Below, piece after piece: positions 26,845 to 35,737 of a DNA stretch of 42,541 nt. A program made the translations under genes and the position numbers. The DNA lies in the NCBI GenBank assembly GCA_017656425.1, contig JACDNV010000006.1, positions 1 to 42,541 on the forward strand. The letters are read 5' to 3'. The stretch is from Candidatus Neomarinimicrobiota bacterium. Lineage in GTDB: Bacteria > Fidelibacterota > UBA2242 > B5-G15. Numbering within the stretch: the stretch's first letter is position 1; each line of letters starts with the position of its first letter. The notes under the pieces were generated by a model. It was given only the letters and a program-made list of their open reading frames with translations, made no database searches and had not been told where the DNA came from.

Positions 26845-29800
26845 TTAAAATTTATACCTTAGCCCAACATCCATAGAAAAACCATAATATTCAATGTAAG
26901 ATGGTCTTGTGTAGTCAGCACCTAAATAAGTTTCATCGGGTTTTTCATTTAAATTGTTAAAATTAGCGTATAGTTCAATCCTATTATTTAGCTTTTGCCT
27001 AAAAGTCAAATCCCATCTATAGTAAGGTCCTGTCCTACTATCAAATTCAGGGTATTCGGCAATATAGGTTACTTTGTCAGTCTGATATAGAAATGATAAT
27101 CTTACAGAAAATCCTTTGTAATCATACCCTAATGTTAAATTTGCAATATATTTCGGCTGATCAGTGATCCTCGATGTCCTGGTAGTATCATATAATGTGT
27201 ACTCTTTATGTGGCGGTGGAGGAAAAGCAACAACTTTTGACCTTACTTTCCATAACTCCTTTTTTATACTTGAAGTAATATAAGTGAAATTTACATTCAG
27301 CACGAGTCCACTAAACATCCCTCTCAAATACCAGAAGTTAGTCTGCCATTCAAATTCAAACCCTCTATAATATCCAGGATATTTATTATTAAGATATGTA
27401 TCAATCTGTGGTCCCTGTTTTAGCCAGACCTCCGGTATGTTTAAACCTGAAAGGTCTACATCACGAGTCTGGAAATATTTTGAATAATACCTGAAAGATG
27501 TAAATAAGATTAGATCATATATTTCCTTATAAAACCCTGAAATTGATAAATATCCCAGATAGTTATTATAAAACGAAAAAGCTAAATCATAATTAATTGC
27601 ATGCTGTGGCTTTAATTTTGAATTGTTGGCTACACCCCATGTCCCAAATACATTTATAAAGGTCCTTGGAACATATTGAATATAGTCCGGTCTTGATATA
27701 GTTTCAGTCCTGGACAGTCTTACCCTCATCCAATCATTAGGTTTGAGATTCATTAGTATCATTGGTAGAGTATATATATTATCCCTTTTAATTGTTAATG
27801 TATCATAATCATATAATGTCACAGCCTTTCCTTCTTTTATTGCTTCAAGAATTTCCTCAAGAGTAGGGGGCTGATTATTTATAGTTACTTCTCTATATTT
27901 TCTACCATTGTACTTACTAAAATCCCTTTCCCATCTTACCCCAGCTATAACAGATATTTTCTTACCTATATTAAATTCTCCCATTGCATATGCTGCCTGA
28001 TGTACTTCAAAACCATCGTAATCACGACCGAAATAATCTACCATTGGAACCCTATCGATATCTATCGTATCATTTACATCAGCATTGAATAAAGCTTCCA
28101 ACAGGTAATCAGCCATATCTTCCTTAATTATATAACCCTGAGGATACCTTCCTCCCAGAAAATCATCCCTTTTATACTTATTATCTATAACTAGATAAAG
28201 TGGAAATCCCCCCTCATATTCTGGAGTATCCCAAAATGTACTATCAAACACTGCAGGATATTTTTCCATTAAATAAGATACCATTGTCTGTAAATCGCCA
28301 TTAAAACCACCGTATTGCTCACCCCATCTTCCAACTCTGTTTTCATCATTTAATCTATCAACATGTCTATATTTACCACCAAACTTAATATAACCATGTA
28401 GCAGATTTCCAAAATTATAAGGAACTTTAATATTCAACTGAGAACTCCAGATTTTTTCATATCTATCTATACTATTTTTGTATGCTTCTGAAAACCAGGT
28501 TTTTGCTGAATCAGGTGTTAAAAGATCCGGTATATCAAAGGGATCGGTTTTCGGCCCAACCTTGGTGGCATCAAGATTATTTCTCTCACGTATAAATGTT
28601 ACAATACTATTCCCTGAATATGGCATATCAGCTTCCGAACTGGAACGAGAAATACTAAAATCATAACTTAAAAATCCAAAATTCTGCTCCATTCCCATTG
28701 CACCTGTAAAAAGACTCGTTGTACCCTGAGATTTTTCTAAGGAAAAATTTCTTCTATTATCCTGAGTATTCACACCACTTATATTATCAAGCCTGTTCAC
28801 CGCATCCCATGACAATACATTATAAAAAGCATTGGCAGTTATTTTTCCATATGAGATTCTATAATCAGACAACAAGCTCAAACCTCTTCTCTGACGATAA
28901 ACATTTTCATCCCTGAGGGTTATGTTACTTGGGACTTTCCCAATTTTAGTAACATTCACAGATTCCCCAATATCCGGATCAAACTCTTTCTCTTCATAAT
29001 CCCTACGAATATAACCTGCAGAAAATTTATCAGCGCTCCTATCATAATTATCAATATGCCATGTTCCAATTACCCCCAGCCTTTTATTGAAAAATCTATT
29101 ACTGATACTACCAGTGAATTGATAATTCCCGTAATAATTTCTATTTTTACTATAACCTCCTTGAAAAGCCATATTCATATTAAATCTATCTGGGGCTTCT
29201 TTTAACTTTAAATTCACAGTACCACCGAATACATCAGCATCCATATCTGGAGTCACCACTTTTTTCAGTTCAATACCATCAAGAATATTTGAGGATATTA
29301 GAGACAAATCCACACTTCTATCATCACCACCTGTTGCCGGCAATCTAACGTCATTCACTGTAATAGCATTGAATTTTGGAGATAGCCCTCTAATAGCAAC
29401 TTTTGTCGCTTCTCCACCATAGCGTTCAATTGCAACTCCAGGTAATCTACCAATGGATTCTGCAGCATTTACATCTGGTAACTCTTCAATCCTATCTTTC
29501 GAAACTACGTTAACTATTTCATTAGAAGTAAATTGCTGGTTAATTGCAGACAACTGACCCTCCACCTGAGCAGTAACAACAATCTCCTCCCCCATAACAC
29601 CGCGATAATTAAGCTCAGCCCTTACTGTGGCCGTCTCACCCGGTTTTACCGTAACATCAATTTCTTTCTCTTCATAACCTATATACGATATTAATAATGT
29701 ATAATCGCCAGCAGGAACATTTAAAATGCTAAATCGTCCATCTTTATCAGTGGCGGCACCAATAAATGTTCCTTTTAATAAGACATTAGCATATGCCAGA

Positions 29801-29922
29801 GGTTCCTTCGTTGAACTATCGTACACATATCCAGATATATTCCCAGTTGCTTGACCAAGTAATCTATTTACAATGAATAATAAAATAAAAATATAAATAG
29901 ATCCACTAATGATTCTTGTCAT
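26845..29922 (-). CDS. TonB-dependent outer-membrane receptor with CarboxypepD_reg-like N-terminus
   Basis: Outer-membrane importer of 1025 residues. It has a signal peptide (to about residue 24) and a carboxypeptidase-regulatory-like beta-sandwich (about 28-108, GNISGYVYDSSTKEPLAYANV). The plug domain (about 125-245) contains IGRLPGVAIERYGGEATKVAIRGL and VTPDMDADVFGGTVNLKLKE. A 22-strand barrel ends in the aromatic GLRYKF. The plug wording matches the Proteobacterial/Caulobacter-type TonB receptors rather than SusC, which agrees with the lack of SusD. The likely cargo is the oligosaccharides made by the surrounding mannanases. GGAGG precedes the ATG by about 4 bases. A consensus promoter and paired CGAAAATA half-sites lie upstream. 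Confidence 0.92.
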   Translation of the reverse strand: MTRIISGSIYIFILLFIVNRLLGQATGNISGYVYDSSTKEPLAYANVLLKGTFIGAATDKDGRFSILNVPAGDYTLLISYIGYEEKEIDVTVKPGETATVRAELNYRGVMGEEIVVTAQVEGQLSAINQQFTSNEIVNVVSKDRIEELPDVNAAESIGRLPGVAIERYGGEATKVAIRGLSPKFNAITVNDVRLPATGGDDRSVDLSLISSNILDGIELKKVVTPDMDADVFGGTVNLKLKEAPDRFNMNMAFQGGYSKNRNYYGNYQFTGSISNRFFNKRLGVIGTWHIDNYDRSADKFSAGYIRRDYEEKEFDPDIGESVNVTKIGKVPSNITLRDENVYRQRRGLSLLSDYRISYGKITANAFYNVLSWDAVNRLDNISGVNTQDNRRNFSLEKSQGTTSLFTGAMGMEQNFGFLSYDFSISRSSSEADMPYSGNSIVTFIRERNNLDATKVGPKTDPFDIPDLLTPDSAKTWFSEAYKNSIDRYEKIWSSQLNIKVPYNFGNLLHGYIKFGGKYRHVDRLNDENRVGRWGEQYGGFNGDLQTMVSYLMEKYPAVFDSTFWDTPEYEGGFPLYLVIDNKYKRDDFLGGRYPQGYIIKEDMADYLLEALFNADVNDTIDIDRVPMVDYFGRDYDGFEVHQAAYAMGEFNIGKKISVIAGVRWERDFSKYNGRKYREVTINNQPPTLEEILEAIKEGKAVTLYDYDTLTIKRDNIYTLPMILMNLKPNDWMRVRLSRTETISRPDYIQYVPRTFINVFGTWGVANNSKLKPQHAINYDLAFSFYNNYLGYLSISGFYKEIYDLILFTSFRYYSKYFQTRDVDLSGLNIPEVWLKQGPQIDTYLNNKYPGYYRGFEFEWQTNFWYLRGMFSGLVLNVNFTYITSSIKKELWKVRSKVVAFPPPPHKEYTLYDTTRTSRITDQPKYIANLTLGYDYKGFSVRLSFLYQTDKVTYIAEYPEFDSRTGPYYRWDLTFRQKLNNRIELYANFNNLNEKPDETYLGADYTRPSYIEYYGFSMDVGLRYKF

Positions 29923-30013
29923 ATTTCCTCCGTATTTCGTTCTCTTTAATAAACTTTTTCATTGCTAAATTCATCATCCCCTCATTTGATTAAATCACTT
30001 TAAAGACAGGATT

Positions 30014-30042
30014 AATATATAAAAACGGTAACATTATGTCAA
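30014..30042 (-). promoter_or_regulatory. Promoter of the TonB-receptor operon
   Basis: Minus strand TTGACA (30042-30037), a spacer of exactly 17 bases, TATATT (30019-30014), about 92 bases before the receptor ATG. It has the same two hexamers and spacing as the lacI promoter. Confidence 0.6.
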
Positions 30043-30055
30043 CATTTTTTCTAAA

Positions 30056-30088
30056 TATTTTCGATTATATTGAAACTTTACGAAAATA
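30056..30088. promoter_or_regulatory. Paired half-sites upstream of the TonB-receptor promoter
   Basis: TATTTTCG (30056-30063) and its exact complement CGAAAATA (30081-30088), separated by 17 bases, lie between the lacI stop and the receptor promoter. The wide spacing suggests two half-sites or looping contacts rather than one compact operator. Confidence 0.4.
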
Positions 30089-30110
30089 AATATAAAGAAT
30101 TATTGAATCT

Positions 30111-31097
30111 TTATGCGGATTGCCGCTCAATTAATTTTACGGGAACTATTGTAGTAACTCCTCTGTAGGATTTACCACTTATTACATTCAATAATTGTCT
30201 AACAGCGATCGAGCCCATCTCTTCTTTATATACCCTCACTGTAGTCAAAGGTGGATTTGAGAATTTCGCCATATCAATATCATCAAAACCCATGACACTT
30301 ACATCATCTGGTATTTTCAATCCCTTATCCTTGATTGCTTTGTACCCGTAAATAGCGTTAAGGTCATTTGCGTAGAATATAGCAGTTGGTGGATTCTCAT
30401 TCTCCAATAAACTAATCGTATGTTCATACCCTCTTTCCAATCCACCTGTTTTTACTAAATTTTCGTCAAACTCTATTCCATAAAAATCAAGAGCTTTCTT
30501 GTATCCAATATATCTCTGATTAAAACTGAGCCTTTCAAGCTGTCCTGAAACAAAGGCTATTCTTTTATGCCCTTTATTTATAAGATACCGAGTAGCAATA
30601 AAACCTCCGTGCTCATTGTCTATTAATACCTGCGTCTCTTTATCCAAGTAAACTTTAGGGTCTACAAATACCGCTGGTATAATTGAGTTTCTAATGATAT
30701 TTGTAAACAGCTCATTAAAAACACCAACCACAATAATCCCATCAACTTGATTATCCCTTATCATTTTAGGCAATTTATTTGTTTCTGGATCAGGAATTAA
30801 TTGCAATATAAGATTGTAATTATTTATAACTATTTCTCCCTCAATTCCTTCAAGAACTCTGGAATAAAACGGATTATTTGATAATGGCCTGCCCTCCCTG
30901 CAGAAAATTACTCCTATATTATTAGTCTTCTCAGCTTCTAGCTTCCTCAATCTGTGATGATCATATTTTAATTCTTTTGCTATTTTAATTATTTTCTCCT
31001 TGGTCTCCCGACCTATATCCCTTCGGTCATTTAATGCCTTCGAAACTGTCGATATAGAAACGTTAGCTAATTTTGCTATATCCTTTATTGTTACCAT
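30111..31097 (-). CDS. LacI-family transcriptional regulator
   Basis: Sugar-responsive DNA-binding regulator of 328 residues. The N-terminal LacI helix-turn-helix is VTIKDIAKLANVSISTVSKAL, followed by the hinge helix region. The rest (about 58-328) is the periplasmic-binding-protein-like effector domain, with NNPFYSRVLEGIEGE, DGIIVVGVF, NEHGGFIATRYLINKGHKRIAFVSG and SVMGFDDIDMAKFSNPPLTTV. The frame is open to 31136, but I start at the ATG at 31097 because AAGGAT lies seven bases upstream and the HTH then begins at residue 2, as is usual. It is first of the cluster reading into the TonB receptor, so probably the local regulator of the mannan genes. Its effector is not readable. Confidence 0.92.
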   Translation of the reverse strand: MVTIKDIAKLANVSISTVSKALNDRRDIGRETKEKIIKIAKELKYDHHRLRKLEAEKTNNIGVIFCREGRPLSNNPFYSRVLEGIEGEIVINNYNLILQLIPDPETNKLPKMIRDNQVDGIIVVGVFNELFTNIIRNSIIPAVFVDPKVYLDKETQVLIDNEHGGFIATRYLINKGHKRIAFVSGQLERLSFNQRYIGYKKALDFYGIEFDENLVKTGGLERGYEHTISLLENENPPTAIFYANDLNAIYGYKAIKDKGLKIPDDVSVMGFDDIDMAKFSNPPLTTVRVYKEEMGSIAVRQLLNVISGKSYRGVTTIVPVKLIERQSA

Positions 31098-31124
31098 ATC
31101 AGCATCCTTCATATTTCTTAACTT

Positions 31125-31171
31125 AACGAAAAGCAACGAAAAAATATAAATTGATTAAATTACTTTGTCAA
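31125..31171 (-). promoter_or_regulatory. lacI promoter with tandem CGAAAA repeat at the start site
   Basis: Minus strand TTGACA (31171-31166), 17-base spacer, TATATT (31148-31143). Immediately downstream the plus strand shows AACGAAAA twice (31125-31132 and 31135-31142), one helical turn apart. This position suits autorepression. Confidence 0.55.
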
Positions 31172-31316
31172 GCCTTTATTTATTGAAAATATCATTTATT
31201 AATTTTATTAGATAAATATTTATATATAAATAGTGTTATACAGTTATATTAATATGAATTCGTGTTTAACATTTTAAATATATAGAAATTTAAGTTAATA
31301 AATTTTTCTTAAACTC

Positions 31317-31345
31317 TTGTATATGTAAATTATTTACTTTAATAT
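31317..31345 (+). promoter_or_regulatory. Possible promoter of the exported epimerase and GH9 genes
   Basis: TTGTAT (31317-31322), a 17-base spacer and TAATAT (31340-31345) lie about 29 bases before the ATG. The DNA is AT-rich and no operator motif is seen. Confidence 0.35.
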
Positions 31346-31373
31346 ATCTGACTATTAAAATAGAGAACAAGCC

Positions 31374-32729
31374 ATGTTACCACTAAATTTTCGAAAATTT
31401 ATCGTACCTATTATAATAACTCCAATTTTATTCCCATTCTGCAGTGAAAAAAATCTTTCTACTCAACTTTTAGAATCTCTAAATAGTAACATAATAAAAA
31501 TATGGTATCCATTGGCAATAGACACTGCCTATGGTGGATTTTTATCCAATTTTTCATTCGATTGGAAACCAACGAAAATGCAGAACAAAATGGTCGTAAC
31601 TCAAACGAGACATTTATGGACACTTGCAAATGCAGCAATATTCCTGAACAATAACAAGTTATTGGAACATGCTATCCATGGAGCAAAATTTATAACAACT
31701 AAAATGTGGGATAATAAGTATGGAGGCTTCTTTGATCTTGTTGACAGGACAGGGATTCCTCTATATGCTGAAACTTCTCCTCCAAAGACTGCATATGGAA
31801 ACTCTTTTGCAATATATGGCTTTACTGCATTATATAAAGTAACTAAAAATCAGACCTATCTTGACTGGGCAATAAAGACATTCCGATGGTTGGACAAACA
31901 TGCTTATGATAATGTTTATGGAGGCTATTTTCAAGCCCTGACTCGCAAGGGAAAACCTATTCCTCAAAATGTAGTTTCTTCAGAATTGAAAGATAAACTT
32001 AAAATCTGGAAAGACTATAACTCATCAATTCACCTGCTCGAATCCTTTTCCTCATTGTATGCTGTTTGGAAAGATTCTCTACTTCGCAAAAAACTAGAAG
32101 AAATGTTTTATATCGTTAGGGACACCATTGTAGATAAAAGAGGTTTTTTGTTATTACATTTTGCAAGAGATTGGACTCATATATCATTGAAAAGTCAACC
32201 CGTTCAAATATTCAGGAAAAATATCTATGTAGACCATGTTTCCTTTGGCCACGATGTCGAAACAGCATATTTACTCTTAGAGGCAGAGAAAACCCTATAT
32301 GGTAAATTTTCAGAAAAGACCCTGAAAATTTCAAAAAAACTTGTTGACCATGCAATAAAATATGGTTGGGATAAACAAAAAGGTGGATTTTATGATGCTG
32401 CCTATTACTTTAATACAGAGCCAGAAGTTGTTAACAAAGCAAAAATCTGGTGGACTCAAGCAGAAGGTCTAAATTCTCTACTTTTATTCTACAAACTTTA
32501 TCCCAATAATAAGAGTTACTACGAACTTTTTAAAAAACAGTGGGATTATATCGACAACTATTTAATTGATCAAAAATACGGAGGCTGGTATGCTGAAGGA
32601 CTGGATACTGACTCTCCCCAGGTAAGTAAGCCAAAGGCATGGACATGGAAAGGCAATTACCATAACGTTAGAGCACTAATATGCTGTATAAAATACCTTG
32701 AAAATAATCATGAATTATTAAAAAGATAG
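31374..32729 (+). CDS. Exported AGE-family (N-acylglucosamine 2-epimerase/cellobiose epimerase-like) protein
   Basis: Second AGE-family (alpha/alpha)6 barrel of the window, 451 residues. It shares with the 12.8-14.0 kb epimerase the segments YGGFFDLVDRTG, SSIHLLESFSSLY, VSFGHDVETAYLLLEAE, WWTQAEGLNSLL and WKGNYHNVRAL, so the catalytic His/Glu positions are kept. TQTRHLWTLANAA carries the family Arg. Unlike the other copy it begins with a hydrophobic leader (FIVPIIITPILFPFC) ending in Cys23. The lipobox is poor (LFPFC), so either a lipoprotein or a signal-peptide protein of the periplasm. Activity on released disaccharides before import is an inference. GH9 follows 31 bases later. Confidence 0.83.
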   Translation: MLPLNFRKFIVPIIITPILFPFCSEKNLSTQLLESLNSNIIKIWYPLAIDTAYGGFLSNFSFDWKPTKMQNKMVVTQTRHLWTLANAAIFLNNNKLLEHAIHGAKFITTKMWDNKYGGFFDLVDRTGIPLYAETSPPKTAYGNSFAIYGFTALYKVTKNQTYLDWAIKTFRWLDKHAYDNVYGGYFQALTRKGKPIPQNVVSSELKDKLKIWKDYNSSIHLLESFSSLYAVWKDSLLRKKLEEMFYIVRDTIVDKRGFLLLHFARDWTHISLKSQPVQIFRKNIYVDHVSFGHDVETAYLLLEAEKTLYGKFSEKTLKISKKLVDHAIKYGWDKQKGGFYDAAYYFNTEPEVVNKAKIWWTQAEGLNSLLLFYKLYPNNKSYYELFKKQWDYIDNYLIDQKYGGWYAEGLDTDSPQVSKPKAWTWKGNYHNVRALICCIKYLENNHELLKR

Positions 32730-32760
32730 TAACGTAATTAGAATTAATATGAGGTTAAAT

Positions 32761-35256
32761 ATGAGAATTACAGATAACTTTTTACTTATTATATTCATTT
32801 TTCTATCCTTTTCAGCTATATTATGCTATGCTAAAACCAAAGAATATGAAATCAAACTTAACGATATGAATTACTTCTCAACTAAGGGATTCGATGTTAT
32901 AGTTTTTGATGATTTTTATCCCGAGGGTCACCAGAGTGGTATAACCATAATCCATCATGGTGTAAGAGTCGCTGCTAATGGCGATATTCGACTCCAAGCA
33001 GCGCCAGGTCAGTGGGAACCTGTTCCAAAACTCATAAATAAAAAAATAATTAAAGAAAAAAACCAGATAATGGTTTCCCTATATTATCCTGATCCCGATA
33101 GAAACAGAAAAGGTTTTAATCCAATTATTTATCCTGATTTGAAATTGGAATACAAAATTAGAGTATACTCCAAAGCCAATAAAATAATAATTGAAGTAGC
33201 CCTGAATAATCCTCTACCCGATAAATGGGCTGGGAAAGTCGGGTTTAACCTTGAGCTATACCCCGCTGAGTTCTCTGGTAAACACTACATAATGGATAAT
33301 AAAACAGGTCTCTTTCCACCTCAATTCACCAGCTCAATTAATAAGAAAGATAATAGCGAAGTTGAAGTAATACCAATGGCAACAGGCAAAAGTCTGACTA
33401 TTGCTCCCGAAGACCCCTATAGAAAACTAACCATAAACGCCTTAATTGGTAATTTGGAGCTAATAGATGGAAGAGCAAGACACAATAACGGATGGTTTAT
33501 TGTAAGTTCAAAAATAGGCAAAAGAACTAAAAACGTTATTAAGTGGGAAATTATACCAAATATTGTCAAAGATTGGTTTTATAAACCCGTGATTCATGTT
33601 TCGCAAATTGGATACCTACCCAATCAACAAAAAATTGCTGTCATTGAAACCGACAAAGATTATAAATCCCAAAAAGAGATTAAACTGATAAAAATAGAAA
33701 CAGATGGAAACAATAAAATAGTATTTGAATCAAAACCAGAATCATGGGGTAAATTTTTAAGATACAATTATTATAAATTTGACTTTTCAAAAATTAAAGA
33801 AGAAGGTATTTATTTCGTAAAATGGGACGATTATAAATCTAATTGTTTCAGAATCTCAAAGAATGTATTTGACAAAGATGTATGGCAACCAACATTATCC
33901 TATTTCCTCCCAATTCAGATGTGCCATATGCGTGTAGAAGATAGATACAGGGTGTGGCATGATCTGTGTCATATGGACGATGCCTTAATGGCTCCAACAG
34001 ATATAATACACTTTGATGGATACAGACAGGGTCCATCTACCCTTACCAGATACAAACCTTATGAACATGTCCCCGGTCTCAATGCAGGTGGATGGCACGA
34101 TGCTGGTGATTATGACCTGAGGATAGAGTCACAAGCTGGGACAGTAAGGTCACTTTCCATAATATACGAGCTCTTTAAAATTGAATATGACCAGACAACT
34201 ATCGATCAGGATAAACATCTCGTCATTTTAAACGAACCCGATGGAATCCCTGATATACTTCAGCAAATTGAACACGGGCTTATAACAATAATTAATGGAT
34301 ATAAAAGTCTCGGCAGGTTTTATCGTGGGATTATTTGTCCTACTTTAAAACAGTACGTATTACTTGGTGATGCAAGGTCGATGACGGATAATAAAATTTA
34401 TAATTCTGACCTGAATGATAAGGAAATTAGGGCAACAGAAAGTCATATCCCCGATGACAGATGGGTATTTACGGAGGAAAACCCCTATCGAGAATTATAC
34501 GTTGCTGCCTGCCTTGCACAGGCTTATAGAGTAATGAAAAACTATAAACCAAAAATTGCAAATGAATGCCTTGATATTGCAAAAACCGTGTTTGAAAATT
34601 ATAAAGATGTTGATGGTCGAGCTGTTATCTCCAAAATAGAAGTAGCATCAGAACTATTATTATCGACTGGAGAGGAAAAATATCGTCAGGAAATCATTCA
34701 AAGTATGAAAATAATAAAAAAGCACTTTAACAGGATAGGATGGATTGTTTCAAGAATATTACCTTTAATTAATGATAAAGAATTCGAGAAAATAATGAGA
34801 AAGACCGTGAAAAAATATAGGATTGAACTTGACAAACAACTAAGTGAAACTCCTTTTGGAATTCCCTTTCATCCACATATATGGGGTGCTGCCTGGGGAC
34901 TGGAAAATTTAGCTGTAAGATTATACTTTCTCCATAAATCATTTCCTGAAATAATACCAAAGGAACCAGTAGAAAGGACCCTTGATTATCTACTGGGAGT
35001 TCATCCAGGTAAAAATACGTCATCACTTGTATCTGGAGTTGGGGTCAAATCTGCAACTATAGCGTACGGCTTTAATCGTGCTGACTGGTCATATATACCA
35101 GGAGGAGTAATCTCAGGACCGAATTTGATCAGACCTGATCTTCCCGAATTAAAAGAGTTTCCATACCTCTGGCAGCAATCGGAATACGTAATAGGGGGTG
35201 CAGCGTCAAACTTTATATTTCTTATATTCGCAATAAAAGAGTTAAATCAGAAATAA
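32761..35256 (+). CDS. Secreted GH9 family glycoside hydrolase
   Basis: GH9 enzyme of 831 residues with a signal peptide (to about residue 23). An N-terminal beta-rich domain of about 240 residues is unfamiliar (HHGVRVAANGDIRLQAAPGQW). Next is the Ig-like cellulase-N domain (about 275-365, VIHVSQIGYLPNQQKIAVI), then the (alpha/alpha)6 catalytic domain. GGWHDAGDYD (about 444-453) holds the catalytic Asp pair, and WQQSEYVIGGAAS near the end holds the acid Glu. The family NP..S..TG signature reads GVHPGKNTSSLVSGVG. The start is the ATG at 32761, with GAGGT five bases upstream. Probably an endo- or exo-beta-glucanase acting with the epimerase just upstream. The tRNA follows after 57 bases. Confidence 0.87.
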   Translation: MRITDNFLLIIFIFLSFSAILCYAKTKEYEIKLNDMNYFSTKGFDVIVFDDFYPEGHQSGITIIHHGVRVAANGDIRLQAAPGQWEPVPKLINKKIIKEKNQIMVSLYYPDPDRNRKGFNPIIYPDLKLEYKIRVYSKANKIIIEVALNNPLPDKWAGKVGFNLELYPAEFSGKHYIMDNKTGLFPPQFTSSINKKDNSEVEVIPMATGKSLTIAPEDPYRKLTINALIGNLELIDGRARHNNGWFIVSSKIGKRTKNVIKWEIIPNIVKDWFYKPVIHVSQIGYLPNQQKIAVIETDKDYKSQKEIKLIKIETDGNNKIVFESKPESWGKFLRYNYYKFDFSKIKEEGIYFVKWDDYKSNCFRISKNVFDKDVWQPTLSYFLPIQMCHMRVEDRYRVWHDLCHMDDALMAPTDIIHFDGYRQGPSTLTRYKPYEHVPGLNAGGWHDAGDYDLRIESQAGTVRSLSIIYELFKIEYDQTTIDQDKHLVILNEPDGIPDILQQIEHGLITIINGYKSLGRFYRGIICPTLKQYVLLGDARSMTDNKIYNSDLNDKEIRATESHIPDDRWVFTEENPYRELYVAACLAQAYRVMKNYKPKIANECLDIAKTVFENYKDVDGRAVISKIEVASELLLSTGEEKYRQEIIQSMKIIKKHFNRIGWIVSRILPLINDKEFEKIMRKTVKKYRIELDKQLSETPFGIPFHPHIWGAAWGLENLAVRLYFLHKSFPEIIPKEPVERTLDYLLGVHPGKNTSSLVSGVGVKSATIAYGFNRADWSYIPGGVISGPNLIRPDLPELKEFPYLWQQSEYVIGGAASNFIFLIFAIKELNQK

Positions 35257-35313
35257 AGCATTTGATTTGTTATTAAAATAAAATTAAATTTGCTTGATTA
35301 TTTTATAATTGAT

Positions 35314-35386
35314 TCCGGCGTAGCTCAATAGGCAGAGCGGGTGGCTGTTAACCACTAGGTTGTAGGTTCGAGTCCTACCGCCGGAG
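35314..35386 (+). tRNA. tRNA-Asn (GTT)
   Basis: Full cloverleaf of 73 bases: acceptor TCCGGCG / CGCCGGA, D stem GCTC/GAGC, anticodon loop CTGTTAA giving anticodon GTT, and T arm GTAGG-TTCGAGT-CCTAC. The discriminator is G and no CCA is encoded. It sits about 240 bases from the left edge of the defence island, a typical integration neighbourhood. Confidence 0.97.
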
Positions 35387-35507
35387 CTTTCATTTATTTT
35401 ATCTAACTATCCCTTTTGATCCCCTTAATAAAATTCATAAATGTAAAAGAATAAACTTTTAAGGAAATATTAAACCCATACACTCCTTAAAATATTTTAC
35501 ATTTTAC

Positions 35508-35535
35508 TTGACTTTTGGATTATTTTTTATATAAT
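35508..35535 (+). promoter_or_regulatory. Promoter-like site upstream of the HTH remnant
   Basis: TTGACT (35508-35513), 16-base spacer, TATAAT (35530-35535), reading toward the truncated excisionase-like remnant at 35624. It may be the leftover promoter of that gene. The remainder of 35387-35623 shows nothing else. Confidence 0.45.
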
Positions 35536-35623
35536 TACGAAAAATGAGTTACTTTATAGTAAAACTCTGTATTCTAAATAATAAAAGAAGGTATCCTTAA
35601 AAAAGTTGAAAGACTCTCCGTGA

Positions 35624-35737
35624 ATATTAACGGTAAAGCAATTGGCGGATTATCTACAGATGGATGAACATACCGTCTATAAACTTGCCCGCTCTGGTCA
35701 AATCCCCTCTATCAAAATCGCTGGTCAGTGGAGATTT
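35624..35737 (+). pseudogene. Truncated excisionase-like HTH gene, inverted copy of the island's right-end gene
   Basis: The plus strand reads ILTVKQLADYLQMDEHTVYK and then LARSGQIPSIKIAGQWRF, after which the similarity stops. The intact minus-strand gene at 42085-42309 reads MTVKQVAEYLQMDEHTIYK and then LARSGQIPSLKIAGQWKF. Nucleotide identity is high as well, including TCTGGTCAAATCCCCTC and AAAATCGCTGGTCAGTGGA in both. The copy has no ATG, is preceded by a stop, and loses its C-terminal half exactly where the fusion methylase gene ends (stop at 35738). It is a dead gene marking the left boundary of the island. Confidence 0.85.

Noticed and set aside
26845-29922. Naming the receptor SusC
   Set aside because: The plug wording is not SusC-like and there is no SusD gene beside it, so only a general TonB-dependent receptor call is supported.
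35314-35386. Attachment-site duplication of the tRNA-Asn 3' end at the right side of the island
   Set aside because: No copy of the tRNA end (CCTACCGCCGGA) is found up to 42541 and no integrase is in the window, so an att pair cannot be claimed.
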